Source: Alphaproteobacteria bacterium LSUCC0396 (GTDB lineage: Bacteria > Pseudomonadota > Alphaproteobacteria > Puniceispirillales > Puniceispirillaceae). Taken from it: a DNA stretch of 64,000 nucleotides. Positions 54,214 through 62,821 of the stretch are shown piece by piece. The position numbers and the translations under genes were made by a program. The notes beneath the pieces are model-generated. The model did no database searches. It worked only from the letters and a program-made list of their open reading frames with translations, and was not told the origin of the DNA. The DNA is taken from positions 1,178,001 through 1,242,000 of the forward strand of contig CP166131.1 of NCBI GenBank assembly GCA_041228345.1, written 5' to 3'. Within the stretch, counting starts at the first letter, position 1. Each line of letters opens with the position of its first letter.

Positions 54214-54972
54214 ATGACACCTTCAGTTCTACAAGAAAAAAGTATTCTTTCGATTGGTTCCTCTACTACAACTGATCCGGCATTTCTGTCGATCTCAGAA
54301 CAGATTGCAGTCCAATTGGCTAAGGACATATTATCAGGCAAACTGGCTGAAAACGACAAGCTTTCTGAACAAAAGCTTGCAGAGCGCTTTGGCACCAGTC
54401 GAGGGCCTATCCGAGACGGGATAAAAATTTTGGAGCAGAATGGTTTTGTAAGGTCCAAGCCCCGTCTCAGTGCACGGGTCAACTCAATCACGCGCCATGA
54501 GATCCAGCAGCTGTTTGATGTCCGCGCTCAAATTTTGGGATTGCTTGCTCGTTATGCGGCGCGAAATGCGACGCCAGATGATCTTATGGCACTGCGTAAA
54601 AATGTCGAGCACCTGCAGCAGATGAGGCTTGAAACATCTGGTGACGTTGGTGCCTTCTTCGTTCAATCCCACATGTGCTGGTCGTTGCTGCATAAAACCG
54701 CCAAGGCCCGCAGGATTTCCGCTATCGGATCTTATGTTATGGGATCAGCGATCTGGCAGTTGGCCTTTCGAGACAGCCTTCTGCAAAAGACCGACGACTA
54801 CCCGGATGATAAGTTCCTTCATAATTGGTGTGAGTTGCTGACCGCAATCGAAAACGGCGATGAAGACAAGGCTGAAGAAAGCGCGCGTGCACTAGTTGGT
54901 GTCACATGGGGCATGATCAAAGACTCGCTGACCTACCGGGTGGTTTTTACGAATTCTGGTCCGGCACCCTAA
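54214..54972 (+). CDS. GntR family transcriptional regulator (FCD/FadR subfamily)
   Basis: 252 aa. N-terminal winged helix at about 25-90 (ISEQIAVQLAKDILSGKL, LSEQKLAERFGTSRGPIRDGI, LEQNGFVRSKPRLSARV). An all-helical FCD effector domain follows (ITRHEIQQLFDVRAQILGLLARYAA and later segments). FCD domains commonly bind carboxylates. Lies 49 bases after the dehydrogenase and inside the acyl-CoA cluster, so it is the best candidate for the repeated palindrome at 39230 and 49837. The first ~20 residues look disordered, and the true start may be further in. Confidence 0.87.
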   Translation: MTPSVLQEKSILSIGSSTTTDPAFLSISEQIAVQLAKDILSGKLAENDKLSEQKLAERFGTSRGPIRDGIKILEQNGFVRSKPRLSARVNSITRHEIQQLFDVRAQILGLLARYAARNATPDDLMALRKNVEHLQQMRLETSGDVGAFFVQSHMCWSLLHKTAKARRISAIGSYVMGSAIWQLAFRDSLLQKTDDYPDDKFLHNWCELLTAIENGDEDKAEESARALVGVTWGMIKDSLTYRVVFTNSGPAP

Positions 54973-55352
54973 CCAGATTGACTAGAAAGCCCGCTTGTCC
55001 ACGCACAGTTCGACGTTCGTTTGATTTTGCGCAACTACCAAATGCAGTAAATGGTGATCAACGAAAAAAAATCTGGCTGGGTTAAAGTTGAGATGAGTAT
55101 TCACATCGGCACCGATGCACTTTCGGAGGCGGGTTCAAAGCATCCATGTGCTGATATTCCGAGTCGACACTTCCTCAGGCGTGCTGTCGGCCGGGGTCAC
55201 CATCTGAGCCCTCTTTGTAATGTCCAGTATCGTCGCGATGGCAGTTTTTGACTTTGGGATCCTGTTGCCAAACTTTGCGCGAAACCGGCGGTTGGAAATT
55301 TAATAAACCTAAAAATGAAGCGATGGGCATAAGGTTGCCGGAGGAGAAAAAA
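54973..55352. other. Intergenic region, no recognised gene
   Basis: 380 bases between the GntR and the last acyl-CoA dehydrogenase. Short frames exist on both strands but show no family motif. The end carries the GGAGGAG site of the next gene at about 55340-55346. Probably holds that gene's promoter. Confidence 0.5.
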
Positions 55353-56528
55353 ATGATCGAACAAGACACTCAATTCAATCAATATCTGTCTGAACTGCGT
55401 CAGTGGGTCCGAGAGGTCGCAATTCCCGCCGAAGAACAGGTTGAAGCTGAAAATTGCGTGCCAGAGAAGATCGTTGAAGACATGCGGGCGCGGGGATATT
55501 TCGGCTGGAGCATTCCCGTCGAATTCGGCGGCGCCGGTTTTACGATGGAGCAACTGGCGCTGGCTGGGATAGAAATTGCGCAATGCTCGACTGCGTTCCG
55601 CGCCCGCTCGGGGACTAACACAGGTATCGGCTCGGAAGGGCTGGTTCAGGACGGGACCGACGCGCAGAAGAAAAAATATCTGCCAAAACTGGCCAGCGGT
55701 GCTCTAACTGGCTGTTTTGCGCTGAGCGAGCCTGACGCCGGTTCAGATGCGACAGCAGTTGCAACGACCGCACATCGTGATGGGGACCATTATGTTCTGA
55801 ACGGAACCAAGGTGTTTATCACCAATGCACCAATAGCGGATTTGTTCACTGTCATTGCCAGGACTGATCCCAGCCAACCCGGCTCGCGCGGTCTAAGCGC
55901 TTTTCTGGTTGAACGCGGCTCAGTTGGCCTGATGGCTGGTGAGCCCTATCAAAAAATGGGACAGGCTGGGTCCCCGGTATCCGAAGTTTACATGAGCGAC
56001 TGCCGCGTGCCGGCTGAAAACCTGATTGGAGGGGTAGAAGGTCAGGGGTTTGCTACGATGATGAAAACGCTGAACAAGCAACGCATCAATCTTGCGTCAC
56101 TGTGCACTGGCTCGGCTATCCGGATGTTAGATGAGGCAGTTGCCCACAGCCTTTCGCGACATCAGTTTGGTAAACCAATTGGGGATTTCCAGCTTGTGCA
56201 AGCGATGATCGCAGATTGTCAGACGGAAATCCACGCCGCGCGGGCGCTTATCCTCGAAACCGCGCGAAAACGCGACGCAGGCGCTGATGTCACAATGCAG
56301 GCTTCGATTTGCAAATATTTTGCGTCCGAGGCCTGCGGGCGCGTTGCCGATAGGGCTGTGCAGATATTCGGTGGCTCTGGCTATGTTGCGGGTTATAGTT
56401 GTATCGAAAGACTTTATCGGGATGCACGCTTGTTCCGCCTCTACGAGGGTACCAGCCAGATGCACCAAATAACCATCGCAAAACGCACATTACGCGCAGC
56501 GACTGAAGCAAACGCTAAATCAAAGTGA
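55353..56528 (+). CDS. Acyl-CoA dehydrogenase (classical short/medium-chain type)
   Basis: 391 aa from ATG 55353, with a strong GGAGGAG. Classical ACAD: GYFGWSIPVEFGGAGFTMEQ, CFALSEPDAGSDATAV (signature 1, about 125-140), YVLNGTKVFITNAPIADLF, RHQFGKPIGDFQLVQAMIAD, QIFGGSGYVAGYSCIERLYRD cut here for length, and the LYEGTSQMHQ block with the catalytic Glu. Unlike the pair at 44649/45849 it should work alone. Own promoter region upstream suggests separate expression. Confidence 0.92.
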   Translation: MIEQDTQFNQYLSELRQWVREVAIPAEEQVEAENCVPEKIVEDMRARGYFGWSIPVEFGGAGFTMEQLALAGIEIAQCSTAFRARSGTNTGIGSEGLVQDGTDAQKKKYLPKLASGALTGCFALSEPDAGSDATAVATTAHRDGDHYVLNGTKVFITNAPIADLFTVIARTDPSQPGSRGLSAFLVERGSVGLMAGEPYQKMGQAGSPVSEVYMSDCRVPAENLIGGVEGQGFATMMKTLNKQRINLASLCTGSAIRMLDEAVAHSLSRHQFGKPIGDFQLVQAMIADCQTEIHAARALILETARKRDAGADVTMQASICKYFASEACGRVADRAVQIFGGSGYVAGYSCIERLYRDARLFRLYEGTSQMHQITIAKRTLRAATEANAKSK

Positions 56529-56858
56529 ATGTTATTTGCAGTGATTCAGGTGTGGTTGAACTATGCTGGGAAAACATAGCCTCTCAACCGCTAACGCATA
56601 TGATACTGAACCACTAGAAGATGCTTTGGAAGGCGCTTGCAGTGGCAATATCAAAATCACTCAACGCCTTGAACTAAGGCGGCTAACAACATCTCTCTGG
56701 TATGATACGGAGATGAATAAACAGGGTACAATTCAGCAAAATCACAATGAGCCACTCAAAGCATTAACAAACATCAAAGCCAATCTTCAGCGCCGTAAAA
56801 AGACTTCAGATATAATGACTAGCTCGAGGTTGATGGAAGTGCCCGAACCTGCCCGTAC
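56529..56858. other. Unassigned segment at the edge of the acyl-CoA cluster
   Basis: About 330 bases between the last acyl-CoA dehydrogenase and the point where nitroreductase homology begins on the minus strand. A 104-codon plus-strand frame (56563-56877) has no recognisable motif and is probably not a gene. The segment looks like foreign or decayed DNA. Confidence 0.45.
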
Positions 56859-57173
56859 GATCCCAAGAACGCGGTAAATATCCTCGCTAATTGCAAAGCG
56901 CCGCGCATCAAATTCGGTTTTAAGCGGTTTTGGATAGACCAAATATTCAGGCGTCGACAGTGGCTGATTTTGGTCAATAGCCTCACGGGTATTGGCCTTC
57001 AGGCTAGCCAGCGCGTCCCCCTTCAATACAAATAGCTGCCACGGCTGCAAATTACCATTTGACGGTGCGCGGGACGCCTGTTGAATAATGCTCCGCAACA
57101 ATTGAATATCAACTGGTCGGTCCAGGAAAGAGCGGCAGGATTTGCGGTGCTGTAAGGCGTGTTCGACCGTCAT
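56787..57173 (-). pseudogene. Truncated nitroreductase-family gene
   Basis: From ATG 57173 the frame encodes the N-terminal half of a nitroreductase: MTVEHALQHRKSCRSFLDRP, then IIQQASRAPSNGNLQPWQLF (FMN-binding Arg/Ser/Asn blocks) and EYLVYPKPLKTEF, up to SEDIYRVLGI. Family similarity stops at about 56858, and the last 23 codons are unrelated. Normal members are about 220 residues; about 105 remain. The C-terminal FMN and dimer segments are missing, so this is most likely a broken gene cut by recombination. Confidence 0.75.
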
Positions 57174-57413
57174 TTTTAACCCCACTCTTCCTTTCTGTTT
57201 GGCCTTATCATCAAACAACCGCGCTGCTTGTCAACATGCCATATTATGATCATCTTGGTGTCAATCAATCGTCCCAAGCGCGGTAGCAATATTATGCAGA
57301 AAACTGACGGCTAAAATTGTTTGCTTGCAACAAGTTTAAAATTAGATACCATTTTGAAGCTTAATTTAATTAAAACAAATTTTGATTTTAGAGAAAGCAA
57401 CGGGGGAGTGACT

Positions 57414-58301
57414 TTGAGACTTACAACAAAGCTCAAAAATCGGCTTCAGCAGCCCAGCTTAATTATGGCGCCCGGTGTTGTAGATGCAATGAATGCGCGA
57501 TTAGTTGCGGAAGCTGGTTTTGAAGCTATTTACATGACAGGGGCCGGCACAACCGCTGCCAGGCTTGGCATGCCCGACGTTGGGCTCTTGAGTGTTGTTG
57601 AAATGGCTGACAATGCTGGTCGAATTGCAGATGCGTCAGGGTTGCCTCTTATTTCAGATGCTGATACCGGCTATGGCAGTCCCGTAAATGTATTTAGAAC
57701 AGTATCTTTGTTTGAAAAAGCCGGCGTTGCCGGTATTCACATTGAAGACCAAAATTGGCCCAAGCGGTGCGGACACCTTGCTGGCAAAACACTCATCCCC
57801 GCAAATGAAATGGCTGCAAAAATCAATGCTGCTTGCGACGCGAGAAAAGATAGCGATTTCACTATCATCGCGAGAACTGATGCATTGGCTTTACATGGAT
57901 TAAATGCTGCATTGGACCGTGCAAAGCTTTACGAGGAGGCGGGTGCTGACGTGATATTTGTTGAGTCCCCTCAAACAGAAGAGGAAATATCCACAATTCC
58001 AAAAAGTTTATCGGCCCCCACACTTTTTAATATGGCATCTAGCGGAAAAACCCCCTTTCTATCACGAGATGAAATACAGAATTACGGCTATAAACTTGCA
58101 ATTTATCCGAACTTTGCAATGCTTGCCGCAATTCCAGCCGTTAGAAATTATCTATCACAGCTGCGTGAAACGGGCACTGTTTCGCACATGGTAGAAAACA
58201 TGGCCTCTTTCCAAGACTTATTTAACCTGCTCGGAATGGAGGATGTCAAAGCCATGGAGGAGCGATATTCAGTTGATGATAAAGCGCGAGTTGGGTTTTA
58301 G
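57414..58301 (+). CDS. Isocitrate lyase/PEP mutase superfamily C-C lyase (methylisocitrate/dimethylmalate lyase type)
   Basis: 295 aa from TTG 57414 (GGGGGAG at 57402-57408); GTG 57408 is an alternative. TIM-barrel with MAPGVVDAMNARLVAEAGF start, Mg-binding SDADTGYG (Asp82, Asp84), and the lyase loop HIEDQNWPKRCGHLAGK with catalytic Cys119 in KRCGH (117-121). FTIIARTDA follows. KRCGH marks true lyases (methylisocitrate, 2,3-dimethylmalate) rather than PEP mutases. Expected reaction: retro-aldol cleavage of a 2-hydroxy-dicarboxylate or tricarboxylate to pyruvate, oxaloacetate or succinate plus a second acid. First gene of an operon with TctCBA and LeuC/LeuD-type subunits. Confidence 0.85.
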   Translation: MRLTTKLKNRLQQPSLIMAPGVVDAMNARLVAEAGFEAIYMTGAGTTAARLGMPDVGLLSVVEMADNAGRIADASGLPLISDADTGYGSPVNVFRTVSLFEKAGVAGIHIEDQNWPKRCGHLAGKTLIPANEMAAKINAACDARKDSDFTIIARTDALALHGLNAALDRAKLYEEAGADVIFVESPQTEEEISTIPKSLSAPTLFNMASSGKTPFLSRDEIQNYGYKLAIYPNFAMLAAIPAVRNYLSQLRETGTVSHMVENMASFQDLFNLLGMEDVKAMEERYSVDDKARVGF

Positions 58302-58358
58302 GTTACGGTCTTATTTCCACCCAACCAAAAGCTCAAAGTCTAAAAATAGGAGGATAAA

Positions 58359-59354
58359 GTGAATAAATTGAAGCTCTTTGCTGTAAGCCTACTAAGTTTT
58401 TTACTGGCATGGGGGCCTGCTATTGCTGACAGCTGGCCGTCCAAAAATGACAAAATAACGATTGTTGTTCCATTTAAGGCCGGAGGAAGCACGGATAGGC
58501 TCGGCCGCAGCATCGCTCAACACCTATCCAAACACATGAATGACGCAGCAGTAACGGTTGTTAACAAACCAGGAGCCTCAGGTGCTGTTGGCGCCGCTTG
58601 GTTTTTGCAGCAACCAGCTGACGGCTCAACATTCCTTGTAACGCATGCTGTTCCATACCTAGCAAACAACGTTATGCTCTCGAACCTTTCATTAGAGTGG
58701 TCAGACTTTAATTTTATAAACGTCCAATGGCCGCAAACCTCACTTCTTTTCGTGAACAAAAATGAGCCTTACAAAACTGCGAAAGAACTATTTGAAACCA
58801 TTCGCAACGAACCTGGAAAAATTTCAGCCTCCATTCTTCAAGGAAGTGGAGCGCACCTGCAGTTGCTGTTAATTCTAGACGCTCTTAACATTCCTCGCTC
58901 CAACATCCGTTGGGTCACATATGAAGGTGGTGGGCCTCAGCGCTCTGCAGTAGCGGGCGGCAATGTCACATTCACACTCACGGCAGCTCGAGGATCAAAG
59001 GGAATCGCTGATAAAATTACCCCTTTAGCAATTAATTCTTCAGAGGGTCATAGCGCATTCCCTGGAGTGCCACACCTTAACACCGTGTTAAAAACTGAAT
59101 ACGGTGTAACTGTTCCGCCTGTAGCCAATACATATGCCACTTTTATCACCAGTGCTAAATTCGCTAAAGAATTTCCCAATCGGTACAAAACTGTCGTGAA
59201 TGCGTATCAACAAATGGTTCAATCGGCAGAATACAAAGAGGCAGTTAAAAAAGGTTCTTTAGGAGCAGTATGGACAGGTCCGGAGCGTTCAAAGGAAATA
59301 CTGGACGAGGGGTTTGCAACCATGTCGAAATACAAAGACACATTCGACAAATAA
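58359..59354 (+). CDS. tctC: Tripartite tricarboxylate transporter receptor (TctC/Bug family)
   Basis: 331 aa, GTG at 58359 with AGGAGG. Signal peptide about 1-23 (cleavage near AIA). Bug-fold marks: ITIVVPFKAGGSTDRLGRSIAQHLSK (about 33-58), VVNKPGASGAVGAAWF (about 67-82) and the YEGGGPQRSAVAGGNVTFTL block. Periplasmic receptor for a carboxylate, feeding the TctBA proteins downstream. Spaced 57 bases after the lyase gene. Confidence 0.9.
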   Translation: MNKLKLFAVSLLSFLLAWGPAIADSWPSKNDKITIVVPFKAGGSTDRLGRSIAQHLSKHMNDAAVTVVNKPGASGAVGAAWFLQQPADGSTFLVTHAVPYLANNVMLSNLSLEWSDFNFINVQWPQTSLLFVNKNEPYKTAKELFETIRNEPGKISASILQGSGAHLQLLLILDALNIPRSNIRWVTYEGGGPQRSAVAGGNVTFTLTAARGSKGIADKITPLAINSSEGHSAFPGVPHLNTVLKTEYGVTVPPVANTYATFITSAKFAKEFPNRYKTVVNAYQQMVQSAEYKEAVKKGSLGAVWTGPERSKEILDEGFATMSKYKDTFDK

Positions 59355-59362
59355 GCAGAGAC

Positions 59363-59387
59363 AAGGCTCAGCATCATGCTGAGCCTT
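59363..59387 (+). terminator. Hairpin between tctC and tctB
   Basis: Perfect 11-bp stem AAGGCTCAGCA (59363-59373) and TGCTGAGCCTT (59377-59387) with a 3-nt loop. No T-run follows, so it is likely an mRNA-stabilising or attenuating element that keeps receptor transcript above permease transcript. Confidence 0.6.
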
Positions 59388-59400
59388 ATGCCTTCAACTT

Positions 59401-59880
59401 GTGGACCAGAGGATGATTAAGAATTATCTGAAAAGGGTTGACACTGGTCACGCTTTGTTCGTGTCTTGTTTGATGGGATTCCATATATGGTTTTTGCTCG
59501 ACGTAGTGTTTACCGCCTCCCGTATCGAGCACATCATGTTTGTCCTGCCACTTGTTGCAGCCGCGTGTGGTATTGGGATTTATATTTTAATCACAATAAA
59601 TCGTGAAAAAGCGTCTACTGATCGGCGCGAAAATCATAAAAAAATTGATAGTCGCGTCCCTTTGATCATGATTGCATTATGCACCTACCTCTTGGGAATG
59701 GTGACTGTAGGGTTTGATCTTTCGACGTTTCTATTTCTGTCATGTTCTCTGTGGCTGATGGGGGAGCGAAGGGCATGGGTCATCTTTTCATACTCATTTG
59801 TACTAACTATCTTTTGCGTTTTTGGTTTGCGTGAAATGGTCTCACTACCCGTTCCAACCTTCTTTTTTTCGGACTTTTGA
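59401..59880 (+). CDS. tctB: Tripartite tricarboxylate transporter small permease (TctB family)
   Basis: 159 aa (GTG 59401; an ATG at 59413 is possible). Four hydrophobic helices (about 18-38, 43-66, 85-106 and 115-140), usual for TctB. Low sequence conservation is normal for this family; the assignment rests on length, topology and position between tctC and tctA. Three bases before tctA. Confidence 0.82.
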   Translation: MDQRMIKNYLKRVDTGHALFVSCLMGFHIWFLLDVVFTASRIEHIMFVLPLVAAACGIGIYILITINREKASTDRRENHKKIDSRVPLIMIALCTYLLGMVTVGFDLSTFLFLSCSLWLMGERRAWVIFSYSFVLTIFCVFGLREMVSLPVPTFFFSDF

Positions 59881-59883
59881 TAA

Positions 59884-61383
59884 ATGATCGATGGACCCGC
59901 ATTTCACGAGGCTATTGCTTTATTGTCTGACGGCACAGACGCTTGGGCAGTTGTCCCACCAGGGATATTAATTGGGCTGATATTTGGGACGATACCAGGT
60001 CTATCAATATCAATTGGAATGGCAATATTTTTGCCTCTCACTCTACACATGGATTTTTTGCCGGCAATTTTGTTTTTAACAGCAATATTTACCGGCGGTG
60101 GATTTGGATGTGCAATTCCAGCCATCCTTATGAACATTCCAGGAACATCTGCATCAGTTGCAACTACCTTTGATGGATACCCAATGGCACGACGCGGGGA
60201 ACATAATCACGCTCTTGGAATTGCTTTGGTTGCTTCGGTCGTTGGAGCCGGCTTAAGCTATCTGACATTGCTATTATTTATAGGGCCTATAGCTAACCTT
60301 GTGTTAAAACTTGGACCCTCCGAAATGTTCCTTGTTTCATTATGGGGCATGTCTTTGATTGCCGTTCTACAGGAAGGCTTTTTCAGCAGAGGTCTGCTTG
60401 CTGGTGTGTTTGGGCTAACATTAGGCCTGATTGGAGTTAGCGACCTTGGAGTTTTTAGGGGGACTTTTGGAAGCGCTTATCTTTTTGATGGCATTCCAGC
60501 TATTCCAGCGCTAATTGGCATGTTTGCAGCCTCCGAGCTTTTCAATCTTATCAGAGATGACTATTTGATCGTTGATGAAGAAAAAAGAAGAATGAATCTG
60601 ATTGAGATTCTATCTGGAATGAAACGAGCATTGAGCTATCCACTCGTAATTATACGAGGTGGTGCTATTGGAACCATAATCGGAGCCATACCGGGGGTTG
60701 GCTCGTCCGTCGCTAACTTAGTATCATATGCATCAACAAAGCGGCAATACGACAAAGACAAGACCTTTGGCAAGGGTGATGACCGGGGCGTGATAGCATC
60801 TGAGTCCGCAAATAGTAGTTCTGAGGGTGGCTCCATGGCGACACTTTTAGCTCTAGGCATCCCCGGAGGGGGAGGCACAGCGATAATGCTCGCTGCTTTT
60901 TCTGCGCATGATGTTACAGGAGGGCCCCGGTTTTTATCGCAGAATACAGATATTGTTTACGCCATTATACTTGGCAATCTTGCCCAAGTGGGCCTCTTGG
61001 CGTTGATGGGCTTGGCTTTTATTTTCCTTGCTAGTTCTATTGTAAAAGTTCCCTTGCGCTTTCTTATACCAACAGTTTTAGTGATGGCATTGCTTGGATC
61101 ATATGCTCACACAGGAAACATGACAGGGCCAGTGACTGTTGCCACTTTTGCAATTATTGGCTGGGTCATGAGGCGCTATAATTATCCAGTGGCCGCCACC
61201 GTAATTGGCATTCTGCTAGCAACCATGGTAGAAGGCGAGCTTTTACGGAGCTATCAACTTACAAGTGGAAGACTCTTTTCTTATATTTTTGACCGGCCGA
61301 TAACACTATTGTTGTTAGCACTTTTTATAACATCCCTATGTTTCCCATTGATTCAAAAAAATCTAATGGCAAGAAAGAGATAG
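59884..61383 (+). CDS. tctA: Tripartite tricarboxylate transporter large permease (TctA family)
   Basis: 499 aa, about 12 TM helices. TctA marks: GLIFGTIPGLSISIGMAIFLPLT (about 26-48), FTGGGFGCAIPAILMNIPGTSASVATTFDGYPMARRGE in the N-terminal half, then GAIGTIIGAIPGVGSSVANLV and SEGGSMATLLALGIPGGGGTAIML. Both Gly-rich repeats of the family are intact. Membrane channel of the TTT system; co-translated with tctB. Confidence 0.93.
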   Translation: MIDGPAFHEAIALLSDGTDAWAVVPPGILIGLIFGTIPGLSISIGMAIFLPLTLHMDFLPAILFLTAIFTGGGFGCAIPAILMNIPGTSASVATTFDGYPMARRGEHNHALGIALVASVVGAGLSYLTLLLFIGPIANLVLKLGPSEMFLVSLWGMSLIAVLQEGFFSRGLLAGVFGLTLGLIGVSDLGVFRGTFGSAYLFDGIPAIPALIGMFAASELFNLIRDDYLIVDEEKRRMNLIEILSGMKRALSYPLVIIRGGAIGTIIGAIPGVGSSVANLVSYASTKRQYDKDKTFGKGDDRGVIASESANSSSEGGSMATLLALGIPGGGGTAIMLAAFSAHDVTGGPRFLSQNTDIVYAIILGNLAQVGLLALMGLAFIFLASSIVKVPLRFLIPTVLVMALLGSYAHTGNMTGPVTVATFAIIGWVMRRYNYPVAATVIGILLATMVEGELLRSYQLTSGRLFSYIFDRPITLLLLALFITSLCFPLIQKNLMARKR

Positions 61384-61405
61384 TCAATTTAGGAAGGGCA
61401 ATAAT

Positions 61406-62803
61406 TTGGCTGAGCAAACCATTGTAGATAAAATTTGGCAATCGCATGAAATCTTTTTAGACCCCGGGAGTGGCGAGTCACTCCTATATGTCGACAATCT
61501 TTTTCTGACTGACTCATCATCATTTCACGCTTTTGATTTGATTGAGAAGGAAAAACTACCTGTTCGAAACCCTAAACAGATATTTGGCGTTCCTGATCAC
61601 TTCGCATCGAGCAAAAGCAAAAAACTTTCAGATATTGCTGACCCTGATCGAGTGGCCCGCATCAATGATTTGGCATCAAATTGTGAAAGATGGGGGATAC
61701 ATCATTTTGGGCTCGACGACCCTCGAATGGGCATCACACATGTCGTCGGCCCTGAGCAAGGAATAACTCAGCCTGGAAAGATTGTGCTTTGCGGTGATAG
61801 CCATACATCTACTCATGGAGGCCTGGGAGCACTTGCGTTTGGAATTGGAGGGCAATCTGGTCACGTTCTTGCCACACAATGCCTTTGGCAAAAAAAACTC
61901 AAACAAATTCGTGTAACTGTGTCAGGAAAACGGCAAAACATGGTCACCGCAAAGGACCTTGCGTTAAAAATTGTATCAACACTAGGCGCCGGTGGAGCAT
62001 TTGGCCACACAGTGGAGTATGCGGGGGAGGCTATCAGAGCGCTTTCCATTGAAGAGCGGTTGACTGTCTGTAACATGACCATTGAGTCAGGTGGAAGAGC
62101 CGGGATCATTGCCCCTGACCAAATAACATTTGATTATTTATTTGGAAAAGATTTTGCTCCAAGCGGTAGAGATTGGGATAAGGCTGTAGCCTTCTGGAAA
62201 GCCTTAAAGTCAGACCCTGACGCCAAGTTTGACAGAGAGGTCTTTATAGACGCCGGAAGCATTGAGCCCATGGTGAGTTGGGGCAACACAGCTGAGGAAA
62301 CCCTGCCAATAACTGCACATATACCTGATCCATTTAGCATCGAAGATCCTGATCGACGCGAAAGCTTGTCAAATGCGCTTGAATACATGGGATTAACTCC
62401 AGGCACAAAAATGACAGATATAAAGATAGATCAGGTCTTCATAGGATCATGCACAAATGGGCGCATTGAAGACCTCAGAGCTGCAGCCAACGTGTTAAAA
62501 AATCACACCATAAAGGTACCAGCACTTATCACTCCTGGGTCCAACCTCGTGCGTAAAGCTGCTGAGGCAGAGGGCTTAGATCAGATCTTTATAAAAGCAG
62601 GCTGCACTTGGGGAGAGGCTGGGTGTTCCATGTGTGTTGGCATGAACGGAGATATCGTCGCGCCACAAAAACGTTGCGCATCAACCTCTAACAGGAATTT
62701 TGTGGGCCGCCAGGGCTCAGGCAGTAGAACTCACCTTATGAGCCCAGCAATGGCTGCTGCGGCAGCCATAAATGGCCGATTAACCGATGTAAGAGAACTT
62801 TAA
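61406..62803 (+). CDS. leuC: 3-isopropylmalate dehydratase large-subunit-type aconitase family protein (LeuC-like)
   Basis: 465 aa, TTG at 61406 with GGAAGGG. The 4Fe-4S ligands are Cys349 (GSCTNGR), Cys407 and Cys410 (GCSMC). CGDSHTSTHGGLGALAFGIG (about 129-148) and FVGRQGSGSRTHLMSPAMAA match LeuC closely. Lyase and TTT transporter context, and absence of leuA/leuB, argue for a catabolic hydratase (citraconate, dimethylmaleate or similar) rather than leucine synthesis. The segment just before the paired Cys (AGCTWGEA) differs from standard LeuC. Partner small subunit follows after 18 bases. Confidence 0.87.
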   Translation: MAEQTIVDKIWQSHEIFLDPGSGESLLYVDNLFLTDSSSFHAFDLIEKEKLPVRNPKQIFGVPDHFASSKSKKLSDIADPDRVARINDLASNCERWGIHHFGLDDPRMGITHVVGPEQGITQPGKIVLCGDSHTSTHGGLGALAFGIGGQSGHVLATQCLWQKKLKQIRVTVSGKRQNMVTAKDLALKIVSTLGAGGAFGHTVEYAGEAIRALSIEERLTVCNMTIESGGRAGIIAPDQITFDYLFGKDFAPSGRDWDKAVAFWKALKSDPDAKFDREVFIDAGSIEPMVSWGNTAEETLPITAHIPDPFSIEDPDRRESLSNALEYMGLTPGTKMTDIKIDQVFIGSCTNGRIEDLRAAANVLKNHTIKVPALITPGSNLVRKAAEAEGLDQIFIKAGCTWGEAGCSMCVGMNGDIVAPQKRCASTSNRNFVGRQGSGSRTHLMSPAMAAAAAINGRLTDVREL

Positions 62804-62821
62804 AGACAGGAGCAGCTTTTC

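Noticed and set aside
55051-55251. Small plus-strand frame between GntR and acyl-CoA dehydrogenase genes
   Set aside because: No ribosome-binding site or motif; composition looks non-coding.
56563-56877. 104-codon plus-strand frame after the last acyl-CoA dehydrogenase
   Set aside because: No recognisable motif or ribosome site, and its end overlaps the nitroreductase remnant.
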